DNA from: Bradyrhizobium sp. AT1
Lineage (GTDB): Bacteria > Pseudomonadota > Alphaproteobacteria > Rhizobiales > Xanthobacteraceae
Length of the DNA stretch: 64,000 nucleotides
Direction: 5' to 3'
NCBI RefSeq assembly: GCF_001590795.1
Contig: NZ_JXDL01000001.1
Location: 2,342,561-2,406,560, forward strand
Position numbers and translations under genes: made by a program
Shown here: piece after piece, positions 7,112 to 14,130 of the stretch
Position numbering within the stretch: position 1 is the first letter of the stretch
Layout: the number at the start of each line of letters is the position of its first letter
Notes under the pieces: model-generated
What the model was told of the DNA's origin: nothing
Seen by the model: only the letters and a program-made list of their open reading frames with translations
Databases searched by the model: none

Positions 7112-8803
7112 TTACGCTCCGGTAACTTTGACGGCCCGGTTGGGCTCGAGCCGAACGGTTTTCTGTCGCGTCAGATAATTCGCGACGACGTCCCAGATCG
7201 GCGGCCCTTCGGTGCCTTCGTTGACGCTGGCCCAGCCGGCGACCTGATACTCCCTGGCGGGGTCGATCGGCGCGCCGGTCTTAGCCAGCTGCATGTCGGA
7301 GATGCGCTGGCCTTGCGGCTTGGCGACGTCGATCGCGTAGGACAGTCCGCCGATCCGGACCATGTCGCCGCCCTGCTGGTAGTAGGGATCGACATTGAAC
7401 AGGTTGTCGGCGACGTCCTCGATGATCTCCTTCAGCCGCGCGCCGGTCATGCCCATGCGGTAGACCGCGGGATAGGTGATCGCGGTGGCGTTGGTGACGT
7501 CCTCGAAGGTGATGTCCTGCCCCGGCAGCACGCTGGTGCCCCAGCGGAAGCCGGGCGACAGCGCGATCTCGGCGTCGCGCTCCTGCATCAATGCCTGGCA
7601 GATCAGGTCGTCGAAGGTGCCGTTGAAATTGCCGCGCCGGTACAGCAGCGAGTCAGTCTTGCCGAGCACCTTGGCGAGATCGGATGCGAAGGGTTTTCGG
7701 ACCTCGGCGATCTTCGCGGCCATCTCGGCGTCCGCTGTGATCACGTCGGAGAATAGCGGGATCAGCTTGTACCTGAAAGCCTTGACCTCACCGTCGCGGA
7801 CGTCGAGATCGAGCCGCGAGACGAACTTGCCGGAGGAGCCCGACGCGATCAGCAGCGTCTTGCCGACCTTGACGGCTTCAGGCAGTGCGTCATGGGTATG
7901 TCCGGTCAGGATGACGTCGAGCCCCCTCACGCGGCCCGCCAGCTTGCGGTCGACGTCGAAGCCGTTGTGCGAGAGCAGCACGACGAGCTGCGCGCCGCCC
8001 TTGCGCGCCTTGTCGACCTGCGCCTGCACGTCCTCCTCGCGCACGCCGAACGACCAGTTCGGAATCATCCAGCGCGGATTGGCGACAGGCGTATAGGGGA
8101 AGGCCTGGCCCAGCACCGCGATCTTGACGCCGCCGCGCTCGATCATGGTCGAGGCCTCGAACGCCGCCTCGTTCCATTCGGTATCGCGGATGTTGAGGCC
8201 GAGGAACGGGAAGCCGAGGCCTTCGATGGCCTGCTTGACCCGATCGGCGCCGTAGGTGAATTCCCAATGTCCGGTCATGGCGTCGGGCTTGAGCAGGGCC
8301 ATGCAGTCGATCATGTCCTGGCCGCGCGTCTTCAGCGACGTCCACGATCCCTGCCAGGTGTCGCCGCCGTCGAGCAGCGCGACCTTGTCGCCGCGCTCGG
8401 CACGGATCGCCTTGATCACGGTCGCGGCGCGGTCGAGGCCGCCGATCCGGCCATAGCTCTTGGCGAGCGCTTCGAAATCCTCCGAGGTCAGCGCATAAGC
8501 CGCCGACGAGCCGGGCGCGATGCCGAAGCGGGCGAGGAACTCCTTGCCGGTGACGTGCGGCGGAAGGCCCTTGGCCTCGCCCACCCCGAGATTGGTCGAG
8601 GGTTCGCGGAAATACAGCGGCATCAGCTGGCCGTGGATATCGGTCACATGCACCAGCGTGACGTTGCCGAGCGGCTCGAACGCGAGCAGCTCCTTTTCGG
8701 TCAGGCGCTGCTGGGCAACCGCCCGGGTCAGGCCGGAGCCGACACCGCTCGACAGCGCCGCCGTTGCCGCGGCAACCTGAATGAACTCGCGGCGAGAGAT
8801 CAT
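7112..8803 (-). CDS. soxB: SoxB, dimanganese thiosulfohydrolase
   Basis: 563 residues from the ATG at 8803, which has a GCAGGAG ribosome site. An in-frame TTG lies two codons upstream. A Tat signal (SRREFIQVAAATAAL) leads into a metallophosphatase/5'-nucleotidase fold. Metal and active-site motifs in order are VTDIHGQ, DGGDTWQGS, TGHWEFTYG, LLSHNGFD and GHTHD. The C-terminal nucleotidase-like domain follows. SoxB releases sulfate from the thiocysteine-sulfate on SoxY. It sits between soxA and soxC, the standard order. Confidence 0.95.
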   Translation of the reverse strand: MISRREFIQVAAATAALSSGVGSGLTRAVAQQRLTEKELLAFEPLGNVTLVHVTDIHGQLMPLYFREPSTNLGVGEAKGLPPHVTGKEFLARFGIAPGSSAAYALTSEDFEALAKSYGRIGGLDRAATVIKAIRAERGDKVALLDGGDTWQGSWTSLKTRGQDMIDCMALLKPDAMTGHWEFTYGADRVKQAIEGLGFPFLGLNIRDTEWNEAAFEASTMIERGGVKIAVLGQAFPYTPVANPRWMIPNWSFGVREEDVQAQVDKARKGGAQLVVLLSHNGFDVDRKLAGRVRGLDVILTGHTHDALPEAVKVGKTLLIASGSSGKFVSRLDLDVRDGEVKAFRYKLIPLFSDVITADAEMAAKIAEVRKPFASDLAKVLGKTDSLLYRRGNFNGTFDDLICQALMQERDAEIALSPGFRWGTSVLPGQDITFEDVTNATAITYPAVYRMGMTGARLKEIIEDVADNLFNVDPYYQQGGDMVRIGGLSYAIDVAKPQGQRISDMQLAKTGAPIDPAREYQVAGWASVNEGTEGPPIWDVVANYLTRQKTVRLEPNRAVKVTGA

Positions 8804-8830
8804 GCGCAAAACTCCTGCAAGCTCATCGTT

Positions 8831-9652
8831 TCAGTTGCGCACCGACGGCGTCTCGACCGGCAGACCGATGCCGCGCCAGGCGACATAGAGCTCGAGCGCG
8901 AGGAATTCGTCCGAGAGCGGCTTGAACGGCTCGGCACGCACGTCGAACATGCAGCCTTCGAAGCGCTCGTGCAGCGGCACCAGGCGCTGGTCGCGCAGCC
9001 GATAGGTCGGAAAGCCGTTGGTCTGGCCCTGGCTGAGGAAATCGGCGCGCATGAACTTGCCGTTGTTGCGCTCGTGGCAGGATTCGCAGGCGAGATCGAG
9101 CTGGCCGTAGCGGGTGTAGTAGATCTGCTTGCCGCGCTCGAACCAGGACGACATCGGCCCGTCGGTCTTCACCGCCACGGGCATGCCGTGCGACTGGTAG
9201 CGCACGAAGGTGGTCATGTCGGTGAGCTCGCGGGACTTGAACTTCCATGGCTCGGCCTTCATCTGCTCGCTGCGGCAGATGTTGATGCGCTGCTCGAGAT
9301 TGACCGGCCTCTTGAGCTTCTCGTCCCATTTCGGCATGGCGGCGCCGACGCCCTTCATGCTGGTCTCGGCATCGCCGTGGCAGCTCATGCAGGACTTGCC
9401 CTCGCTGCCCTCGACCTTCTTCCAGCCATCCGCCGCGCGCTCCACGGCGAGGAAGCCCGGATTCTCGAGGTCGTCGTCCTGCAGCGCACGGGTCTCCTTG
9501 CTGCGGAATTCGTAGCCGGAGATGATGGTCTTGAAGACGTGGCCGGGCGGCGCGGCGATGCCCTTGCGCTCGACTTCGTCCGCGACCGCGAGCGTCGCAG
9601 CCGACGCGGCGGCCGCGATCACAGCGGCCAACCCCAGATATCGTCGCGCCAT
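8831..9652 (-). CDS. soxA: SoxA, diheme cytochrome c of the SoxAX complex
   Basis: 273 residues. The start at 9652 (MARRYLGL) follows GGGAGG; the longer frame to 9697 lacks this. A Sec signal ends near residue 24. Two heme sites are CMSCH (C88-H92) and CESCH (C189-H193). C234 in FEGCMFDVRAEP is the active-site cysteine, modified to persulfide in characterised SoxA. SoxAX joins thiosulfate oxidatively to the SoxY cysteine. The diheme form is the larger of the two known SoxA types. The gene is 28 bp after soxZ. Confidence 0.95.
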   Translation of the reverse strand: MARRYLGLAAVIAAAASAATLAVADEVERKGIAAPPGHVFKTIISGYEFRSKETRALQDDDLENPGFLAVERAADGWKKVEGSEGKSCMSCHGDAETSMKGVGAAMPKWDEKLKRPVNLEQRINICRSEQMKAEPWKFKSRELTDMTTFVRYQSHGMPVAVKTDGPMSSWFERGKQIYYTRYGQLDLACESCHERNNGKFMRADFLSQGQTNGFPTYRLRDQRLVPLHERFEGCMFDVRAEPFKPLSDEFLALELYVAWRGIGLPVETPSVRN

Positions 9653-9680
9653 CGATGCCTCCCTTAATGCGCGGTGCGCA

Positions 9681-10007
9681 TCATGCCTTGAGCGCAATCT
9701 TCTCTTCGGCCGTGATCACGGTGCCGTCGTCGTCGGTCCAGGAGAACTTGAACGTGCCGGCTTCGTCGACCCTGGCGTCGAACTGGACGTAGGGATTGGC
9801 CGAGATCGCCGGTTCGAGCGCGCAGGAGAACACCGGCTTGCCGTTGAACTCGCAGGCGAACTTGTTGATGATCTTGCGCGGAATGGTCTTGCCCTGCGCG
9901 TCCTTGCGCTGGCCCGATTCCATGACATGCGAGACCAGGGTCTTGATCTGGATCACCTCGCCCTTGGCCGCTTCCTTGGGAAGCTTGATGCGCGGTTTGT
10001 CTGCCAT
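9681..10007 (-). CDS. soxZ: SoxZ, sulfur carrier partner
   Basis: 108 residues, no signal peptide, with the typical all-beta fold and the KTLVSHVMESGQRKD segment. SoxZ is exported as a complex on the back of SoxY's Tat signal. It pairs with SoxY (10027-10479), from which it is separated by 19 bp. Its start has the strong AAGGAGAAGAC ribosome site. Confidence 0.95.
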   Translation of the reverse strand: MADKPRIKLPKEAAKGEVIQIKTLVSHVMESGQRKDAQGKTIPRKIINKFACEFNGKPVFSCALEPAISANPYVQFDARVDEAGTFKFSWTDDDGTVITAEEKIALKA

Positions 10008-10026
10008 CTGTCTTCTCCTTAAGCCC

Positions 10027-10479
10027 TTAGCCGCCGCAGCCGCCGATGGTGACCTTGACGGTCTTCTGCTCCGTGAACAGCGAGCCGTCGCTCATCTTCG
10101 CGACCGCGACCACGTTCTGCGTGGTCGCGAGCCGGATCCGGATCGAGGCTTCCGCCTTGCCCGACAGCGGCGTGAACGACAGCGTCGCCACGCCCGCGTT
10201 CGGGTTGCCGTCGGCGATGATCAGGACGTCCGTGACATGGGACTCCGCGGTCATCGGGCTTTCGATGTTGATCGACAGCGGCACCGTGTTGCCGTTCTCC
10301 GCGATCTCCGGCAGGTCGAGCGAGATCTTGCCCTTGGCCGGCTGCTTGCCGCCGGTGAACTTCTCGATCCACTTCGCCGCGTCGTTCGTCACTTCGGCAT
10401 CGGCCGCCATCGGCATCAGCGTCAGCATGACGAAGCCGCCTCCGAGCGCAAATGCCTGCCGTCGATTGATGGCTTTCAT
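10027..10479 (-). CDS. soxY: SoxY, covalent sulfur carrier
   Basis: 150 residues. A twin-arginine type leader (NRRQAFALGGG) is followed by an immunoglobulin-like beta domain. The C-terminal swinging arm ends GGCGG with C148, the site where sulfur intermediates are carried to SoxAX, SoxB and SoxCD. All expected features are intact. A GAGGAGGATC ribosome site precedes the ATG at 10479. The gene is 18 bp after soxX. Confidence 0.95.
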   Translation of the reverse strand: MKAINRRQAFALGGGFVMLTLMPMAADAEVTNDAAKWIEKFTGGKQPAKGKISLDLPEIAENGNTVPLSINIESPMTAESHVTDVLIIADGNPNAGVATLSFTPLSGKAEASIRIRLATTQNVVAVAKMSDGSLFTEQKTVKVTIGGCGG

Positions 10480-10497
10480 TCCTGATCCTCCTCGCCG

Positions 10498-10953
10498 TCA
10501 GTTCAGCGTCTTGAGAAAAGCGATGACGTCCTCGACCTGCGCGGCCGTCAGAATGGATTTGCCGACGAATTCCGGTCGCACCCGGCTGAGGCCCTCGTTC
10601 CTGAAGAACGCGGGCATCACCGTGTTGGTGAAGATGCGCTTGGGGTCGGCGACGATGAGGCGCAATTGCGCTTCGCTGTAGCGGCCGGCGACACCGTCGA
10701 GCGACGGGCCGAACTCGCCGTGGAATTCCTCGGATTTCAGGCTGGTGACCTGGTGGCAGGCCAGGCAATTGCCGAGCGTGCGCGTCAAGAACACCTTCTT
10801 GCCGGCGGCGGCATCGCCGGGCGCGCCGGTCAGGGATTTCGGCAGGGAGTCGTTGACGATGTCGAGCTTGATCGGCTCCTTGACGGACTCTTGGGCGAGA
10901 GCGCCGCCGACCGACAGACAAAGTGCAAACGCAGCCGCAAGCGAGCGCCGCAT
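10498..10953 (-). CDS. soxX: SoxX, monoheme cytochrome c of SoxAX
   Basis: 151 residues from the ATG at 10953 (AGGAAAC before it). The upstream extension to 11016 runs through the leader and is not likely to be used. Signal peptide 1-20, heme site CLACH at C63-H67, likely distal Met in NTVMPAFF. It is the first gene of the structural operon soxXYZABCD, transcribed from the promoter at 11028-11057 with a leader of about 70 nt. Confidence 0.93.
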   Translation of the reverse strand: MRRSLAAAFALCLSVGGALAQESVKEPIKLDIVNDSLPKSLTGAPGDAAAGKKVFLTRTLGNCLACHQVTSLKSEEFHGEFGPSLDGVAGRYSEAQLRLIVADPKRIFTNTVMPAFFRNEGLSRVRPEFVGKSILTAAQVEDVIAFLKTLN

Positions 10954-11027
10954 GTTTCCTACCCTTATCGCGGGGTGACGCCCGCTCTTGGTCACGATGG
11001 ACTCACGATCCATCAAATTCAGTTATT

Positions 11028-11057
11028 ATGATATGTTCATATGATTGGCGGCGTCAA
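11028..11057 (-). promoter_or_regulatory. soxX promoter with imperfect AT-rich palindrome
   Basis: Leftward -35 TTGACG (11052-11057), an 18-bp spacer, and -10 TATCAT (11028-11033). The spacer and -10 form an imperfect palindrome, ATCATATGAACATATCAT. The 12-mer TTATTATGATAT (11023-11034, + strand) recurs exactly at the soxW promoter (11702-11713). In Pseudaminobacter and Paracoccus, SoxR binds this soxW-soxX gap. A full ATTC-N8-GAAT is not present here. Confidence 0.6.
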
Positions 11058-11081
11058 GCGGAATTCGAGCGGCGCCTGCAC

Positions 11082-11699
11082 TCAGCCGTTGGCGGCCAAA
11101 AAATCCCGGAACGAGCCGCGCTCATAGGCGCGATCGCGCACGAAGCGAAACATCGCCAGAAAATGCGGCGGCTTGAGATAACCGGGGGCCCGCGCCACCT
11201 CGCGCGCCATCGCCTCTTTGGTTTGGAGGCCTTCCGCAGACGGCGGAAAGAACTGAAAGGTCGGCGTGAACCTGATGCCGTATTTGCGAGCGAGGTCCTT
11301 CTCCGCCAATTCCTCGCGGTCGAAATCGATCACCTTGCGCGAGCCGACCAGATTGAGCTGCAACACCTCGAAATTGTCGCGGATATAGCTCGCGATGCCG
11401 GCTTCGGCGAAGTTCACCAGATGCGTCTCGCGGCAATAGGGACAGCCGCGCAGCTCCCACATGATCGCGAGGCGCTTGCCGCCGGCAGCCGCGCTCTCGA
11501 GGTCCTCCCGCAGATCGAGGAAGCTCTGCAGAAACCAGGGCTCGTGATAGAGCCCGTCTTCGCCGACGGCGGGCTCCGCCGCCGCCGCGCCGCGGCCGGC
11601 CAAGGCCGCGCCTGCTGCTAGTGCGAGCAGGCCGCGCCGCGTCGGTGCGCGCAGTGACATCGGGGCCTGGTGCGTTGGAAGATCTTGCGCGTTGCTCAT
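11082..11699 (-). CDS. soxW: SoxW, periplasmic thioredoxin
   Basis: 205 residues from 11699, or 192 from the ATG at 11660; neither has a ribosome site. A Tat-like leader (TRRGLLALAAGAALAG) precedes a thioredoxin-fold domain with GCPYC (C86/C89). SoxW receives electrons through SoxV and reduces disulfides of Sox proteins, especially SoxYZ. The promoter's -10 ends 7 nt before the 11699 ATG, so the mRNA may be leaderless there. The frame upstream to 11723 runs through the promoter and is rejected. Confidence 0.85.
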   Translation of the reverse strand: MSNAQDLPTHQAPMSLRAPTRRGLLALAAGAALAGRGAAAAEPAVGEDGLYHEPWFLQSFLDLREDLESAAAGGKRLAIMWELRGCPYCRETHLVNFAEAGIASYIRDNFEVLQLNLVGSRKVIDFDREELAEKDLARKYGIRFTPTFQFFPPSAEGLQTKEAMAREVARAPGYLKPPHFLAMFRFVRDRAYERGSFRDFLAANG

Positions 11700-11706
11700 T
11701 TTTATT

Positions 11707-11734
11707 ATGATATTCGAATACACGAATGTGACAA
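11707..11734 (-). promoter_or_regulatory. soxW promoter with SqrR/BigR/SoxR operator
   Basis: Leftward -35 TTGTCA (11729-11734), a 16-bp spacer, and -10 TATCAT (11707-11712). ATTCGTGTATTCGAAT, an exact ATTC-N8-GAAT, lies at 11712-11727 inside the spacer. The same operator is only about 20 bp upstream of the TTG start of the divergent gene at 11747, so one site can control both. Spacing is the same as at 2096-2123. Confidence 0.72.
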
Positions 11735-11746
11735 GGAATTCCGATC

Positions 11747-12460
11747 TTGCGCTGCACCATCGTGCTGCTGATGTGGCTGGCCTCGAACGCGTTCGCGTTC
11801 AGCGCGGAGACGGGCAAACTTGCGGACTTCACGTCGGCGATGGCCCCGATCATGGCCAATCTGCGCACGGCCGCGAGCTATGCCCGCACCGGAAACGTCG
11901 CGCTGGCGCAGGTCGAGACCGACGAGGCGGTCGCCCAGTGGAAGCGCCTCGCACAAAACACCGCCCTGCCCGCTGACGCGCCGCCCGAGTTGGCGGGATT
12001 TCTCGCGCGAGGTCACGAGCGGCTCGCGATGATCGCGGGTGCGCTCGATCGCGGCGACAATGCCGCCGCCGGCCGCGAGCTGCTGGCGCTTCGGCAAGCG
12101 TTTCACGCGCTCCGGCGTCAGGCTAGCCTGTACGATCTCGGCGATTGCATCTTCGAGATCGCGCCCGCCATGGAGAGGTTGCGGGTCGCAGCCGTCAGAT
12201 TCGGCGAGCAGCCGGCGCCAGCGAACGCCGAGGAGACGGTCGCGGCCGCAAGCGCGTTCCGCGATCGGCTGCAGCGCTGCAACGAACGGGCAAATGGCGA
12301 GATCGCCGCTCAGGGCGAATTCCGCCGCCTGATCGATGGCGCCATCGCCAGCAGCGGCGAGATCGCCCAGGCCGCGAAGGCCGGCGACGGCCCCCTCGTG
12401 CATCGCTACCTCATCGAGCTGCAGTCCTTCGCCCAGTTGCTCGACTTCCGCTACGGCTAG
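11747..12460 (+). CDS. Unrecognised exported helical protein within sox cluster
   Basis: 237 residues. The TTG start at 11747 is supported by AAGGA nine bases upstream and gives a complete signal peptide (cut near residue 18). I do not recognise the family. The mature part is almost all helical and contains an internal duplication: APIMANLRTAA (33-43) recurs as APAMERLRVAA (139-149), and GALDRGDNAAAGRELLAL (98-115) resembles AKAGDGPLVHRYLIEL (210-225). Each half could be a four-helix bundle of cytochrome c'/b562 style, but there is no CXXCH. Cysteines C134 and C178 are both in the second half. It is divergent from soxW across the shared operator and stops 2 bp from the convergent soxV stop. 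Confidence 0.75.
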   Translation: MRCTIVLLMWLASNAFAFSAETGKLADFTSAMAPIMANLRTAASYARTGNVALAQVETDEAVAQWKRLAQNTALPADAPPELAGFLARGHERLAMIAGALDRGDNAAAGRELLALRQAFHALRRQASLYDLGDCIFEIAPAMERLRVAAVRFGEQPAPANAEETVAAASAFRDRLQRCNERANGEIAAQGEFRRLIDGAIASSGEIAQAAKAGDGPLVHRYLIELQSFAQLLDFRYG

Positions 12461-12462
12461 CC

Positions 12463-13194
12463 TCAGCCGATGCGGGTCAAAGCAGGGAAATGCTCGAGCA
12501 GCCATTCCGAGACCGCAGGCATCAATCCGGTCAGGAACATCAGACCGGTCGCAACCAGGAAGACGCCCATCGTCTTCTCGATCAGGCCGAGATGCCGGCG
12601 CATGCGGCCCAGCGCTGTGATGAAGCGGCCGGTGAAGGCCGCTGCGATCAGGAAGGGAATGCCGGTCCCGACCGAATAGGCGAGCAGCAGCAGCGCCCCT
12701 CGCCCGGTCGTGTCCTCCGAGCCCGCCATCAAGAGCACGGCGGCGAGGATCGGGCCCGCGCAGGGCGTCCAGCCAAAAGCAAAGGCGAGGCCCATGACGA
12801 AGGCCCCCGCCACGCCGGCCGGGCGATTGTCGACCTGCACGGTCGCGCTGCGATAGAGCAGCGGAATCCTGAGCAGCCCGAGAAAATGCAGGCCCATCAC
12901 GATGATCAGCCCGCCCGCGACGATGCCGAGCGTCGACAGATGCGCGGAGACGAAGCGCCCCGCAATCGAGGCGGTCGAGCCGAGCGCGACGAAGACCAGT
13001 GAAAAGCCCGCCACGAAGGCAAGCGCCGAGAGCAGGATGCGCGGTCGCAGATCCGGCCTGTCGCCGGACAGATCCGTGACCGAGACGCCGGCCATGTAGC
13101 ACAGGAAGGGCGGGACCAGAGGCAGGATGCAGGGCGACAGAAACGACAACAGCCCCGCGACAAAAGCCGCCCCCAGCGTGACGTCCAAGGTCAT
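12463..13194 (-). CDS. soxV: SoxV, CcdA-type membrane electron transporter
   Basis: 243 residues with six or more membrane helices. CcdA/DsbD-beta features include LSFLSPCILPLVPPFL near the N terminus and GWTPCAGPILA in the centre; the two cysteines carry reducing power across the membrane. It passes electrons from cytoplasmic thioredoxin to SoxW. It is separated from soxW by an unrelated gene on the opposite strand, whereas soxV and soxW are adjacent in Paracoccus. The promoter at 13228-13256 lies just upstream. Confidence 0.92.
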   Translation of the reverse strand: MTLDVTLGAAFVAGLLSFLSPCILPLVPPFLCYMAGVSVTDLSGDRPDLRPRILLSALAFVAGFSLVFVALGSTASIAGRFVSAHLSTLGIVAGGLIIVMGLHFLGLLRIPLLYRSATVQVDNRPAGVAGAFVMGLAFAFGWTPCAGPILAAVLLMAGSEDTTGRGALLLLAYSVGTGIPFLIAAAFTGRFITALGRMRRHLGLIEKTMGVFLVATGLMFLTGLMPAVSEWLLEHFPALTRIG

Positions 13195-13227
13195 TTCCGC
13201 CCCATCCCTAGCACATATACGAATTTA

Positions 13228-13256
13228 ATGATATAAAGCGCCAAGGACGTTCACAA
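13228..13256 (-). promoter_or_regulatory. soxV promoter in soxS-soxV gap
   Basis: Leftward -35 TTGTGA (13251-13256), a 17-bp spacer, and -10 TATCAT (13228-13233). The overlapping AT-rich block ATACGAATTTAATGATAT (13217-13234) holds one GAAT half-site. SoxR of Pseudaminobacter binds the equivalent soxS-soxV gap. The same block lies upstream of soxS on the other strand, where a TATAAA (13232-13237) could be its -10. Confidence 0.5.
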
Positions 13257-13297
13257 AGCAAGCCCGCGAGGCAAACCAAAAGGGCCGGTTACGCAGC

Positions 13298-13669
13298 ATG
13301 ACCAGAATCATCGCTCTGCTCGCCCTCGCGATCTCCCTCGCGCTGCCCGCCTCGGCCTCGCGCGCCGCCGAGCTCGTCATGTTCGAGCGGCCCGGCTGCG
13401 CCTGGTGCGCGCGCTTCAACGCCGAGATCGCGCCGCTCTACGACAAGACCGAGGAGAGCCGGGCCGCACCGCTCCGCCGGGTCGACCTGAACGGCCCCCG
13501 TCCCGCCGATCTCACCGGAATCGACCCCGGTCCCTTCACGCCGACCTTCGTCGTGGTACAAGAGGGTCGCGAGATCGGGCGCATTCGCGGCTATCCGGGG
13601 GATGCCTTCTTCTTTGGCCTCTTGGACCGAATCCTGTCCAAGGCGGGATCGGAACCCGAGAGGTCGTGA
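13298..13669 (+). CDS. soxS: SoxS, periplasmic thioredoxin-like activator
   Basis: 123 residues. Signal peptide 1-23 (IALLALAISLALPASASRAA), then a small thioredoxin fold with CAWC (C34/C37) and the cis-proline region FTPTFVV. SoxS of Paracoccus keeps SoxYZ in the active reduced state. It is followed by soxR 35 bp downstream and is divergent from soxV. Confidence 0.9.
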   Translation: MTRIIALLALAISLALPASASRAAELVMFERPGCAWCARFNAEIAPLYDKTEESRAAPLRRVDLNGPRPADLTGIDPGPFTPTFVVVQEGREIGRIRGYPGDAFFFGLLDRILSKAGSEPERS

Positions 13670-13704
13670 CTGGTCTTGCGATTTGCTGAGAGGAACTTGA
13701 CGCG

Positions 13705-14055
13705 ATGCCGTTGCCGAAGCTGAAGGAGATCGAGGGCTCCGCCGAACTCGAGCAGATGATCGAGAAGGCGCGCGAAGCCAGCGACATGCTCAAGGCGCTG
13801 TCTCACGAGTCCCGATTGCTGCTGCTTTGCATCCTCGCCGAGGGCGAGAAATCCGTGACCGAGCTCGAGCAGTTCCTGGGCGAACGGCAATCGACCGTCT
13901 CGCAGCAGCTGGCGCGGCTCCGGCTCGACCGGCTGGTGACGACCCGCCGCGACGGCAAGACGATCTACTACAGTCTCGCCAGCGAGGACGTCCGCAAGAT
14001 CCTCACTGCCGTTTACGACGTGTTCTGCGAGCCGGTGCGCCGGCGCCGCCGGTAG
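13705..14055 (+). CDS. soxR: SoxR, ArsR-family repressor of sox genes
   Basis: 116 residues with an ArsR winged helix (recognition region RQSTVSQQLARLRLDRLV, wing RRDGKTIYYSL). The cysteine pair C42 (LLLLCILAEGEKS) and C108 (YDVFCEPV) is almost at the positions of R. capsulatus SqrR, so it should sense persulfide or polysulfide by forming a sulfur bridge. It clusters as soxS-soxR-soxT. Targets are likely the soxX, soxW and soxV/soxS promoters. It is the longer of two such sensors in the window; the other is at 584-901. Confidence 0.9.
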   Translation: MPLPKLKEIEGSAELEQMIEKAREASDMLKALSHESRLLLLCILAEGEKSVTELEQFLGERQSTVSQQLARLRLDRLVTTRRDGKTIYYSLASEDVRKILTAVYDVFCEPVRRRRR

Positions 14056-14130
14056 TTTCTTCCGCGCTGGCTTTTCGCGCCCTGACGGCGCAGATTACCC
14101 GCGGGCCGAACAAGAAAAGAAGCGGGAGGA

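Noticed and set aside
11017..11028. ATTC at 11017 as part of an ATTC-N8-GAAT in the soxX promoter
   Set aside because: The second half reads TGAT, not GAAT, so only a half-site is present; listed only as an imperfect palindrome.
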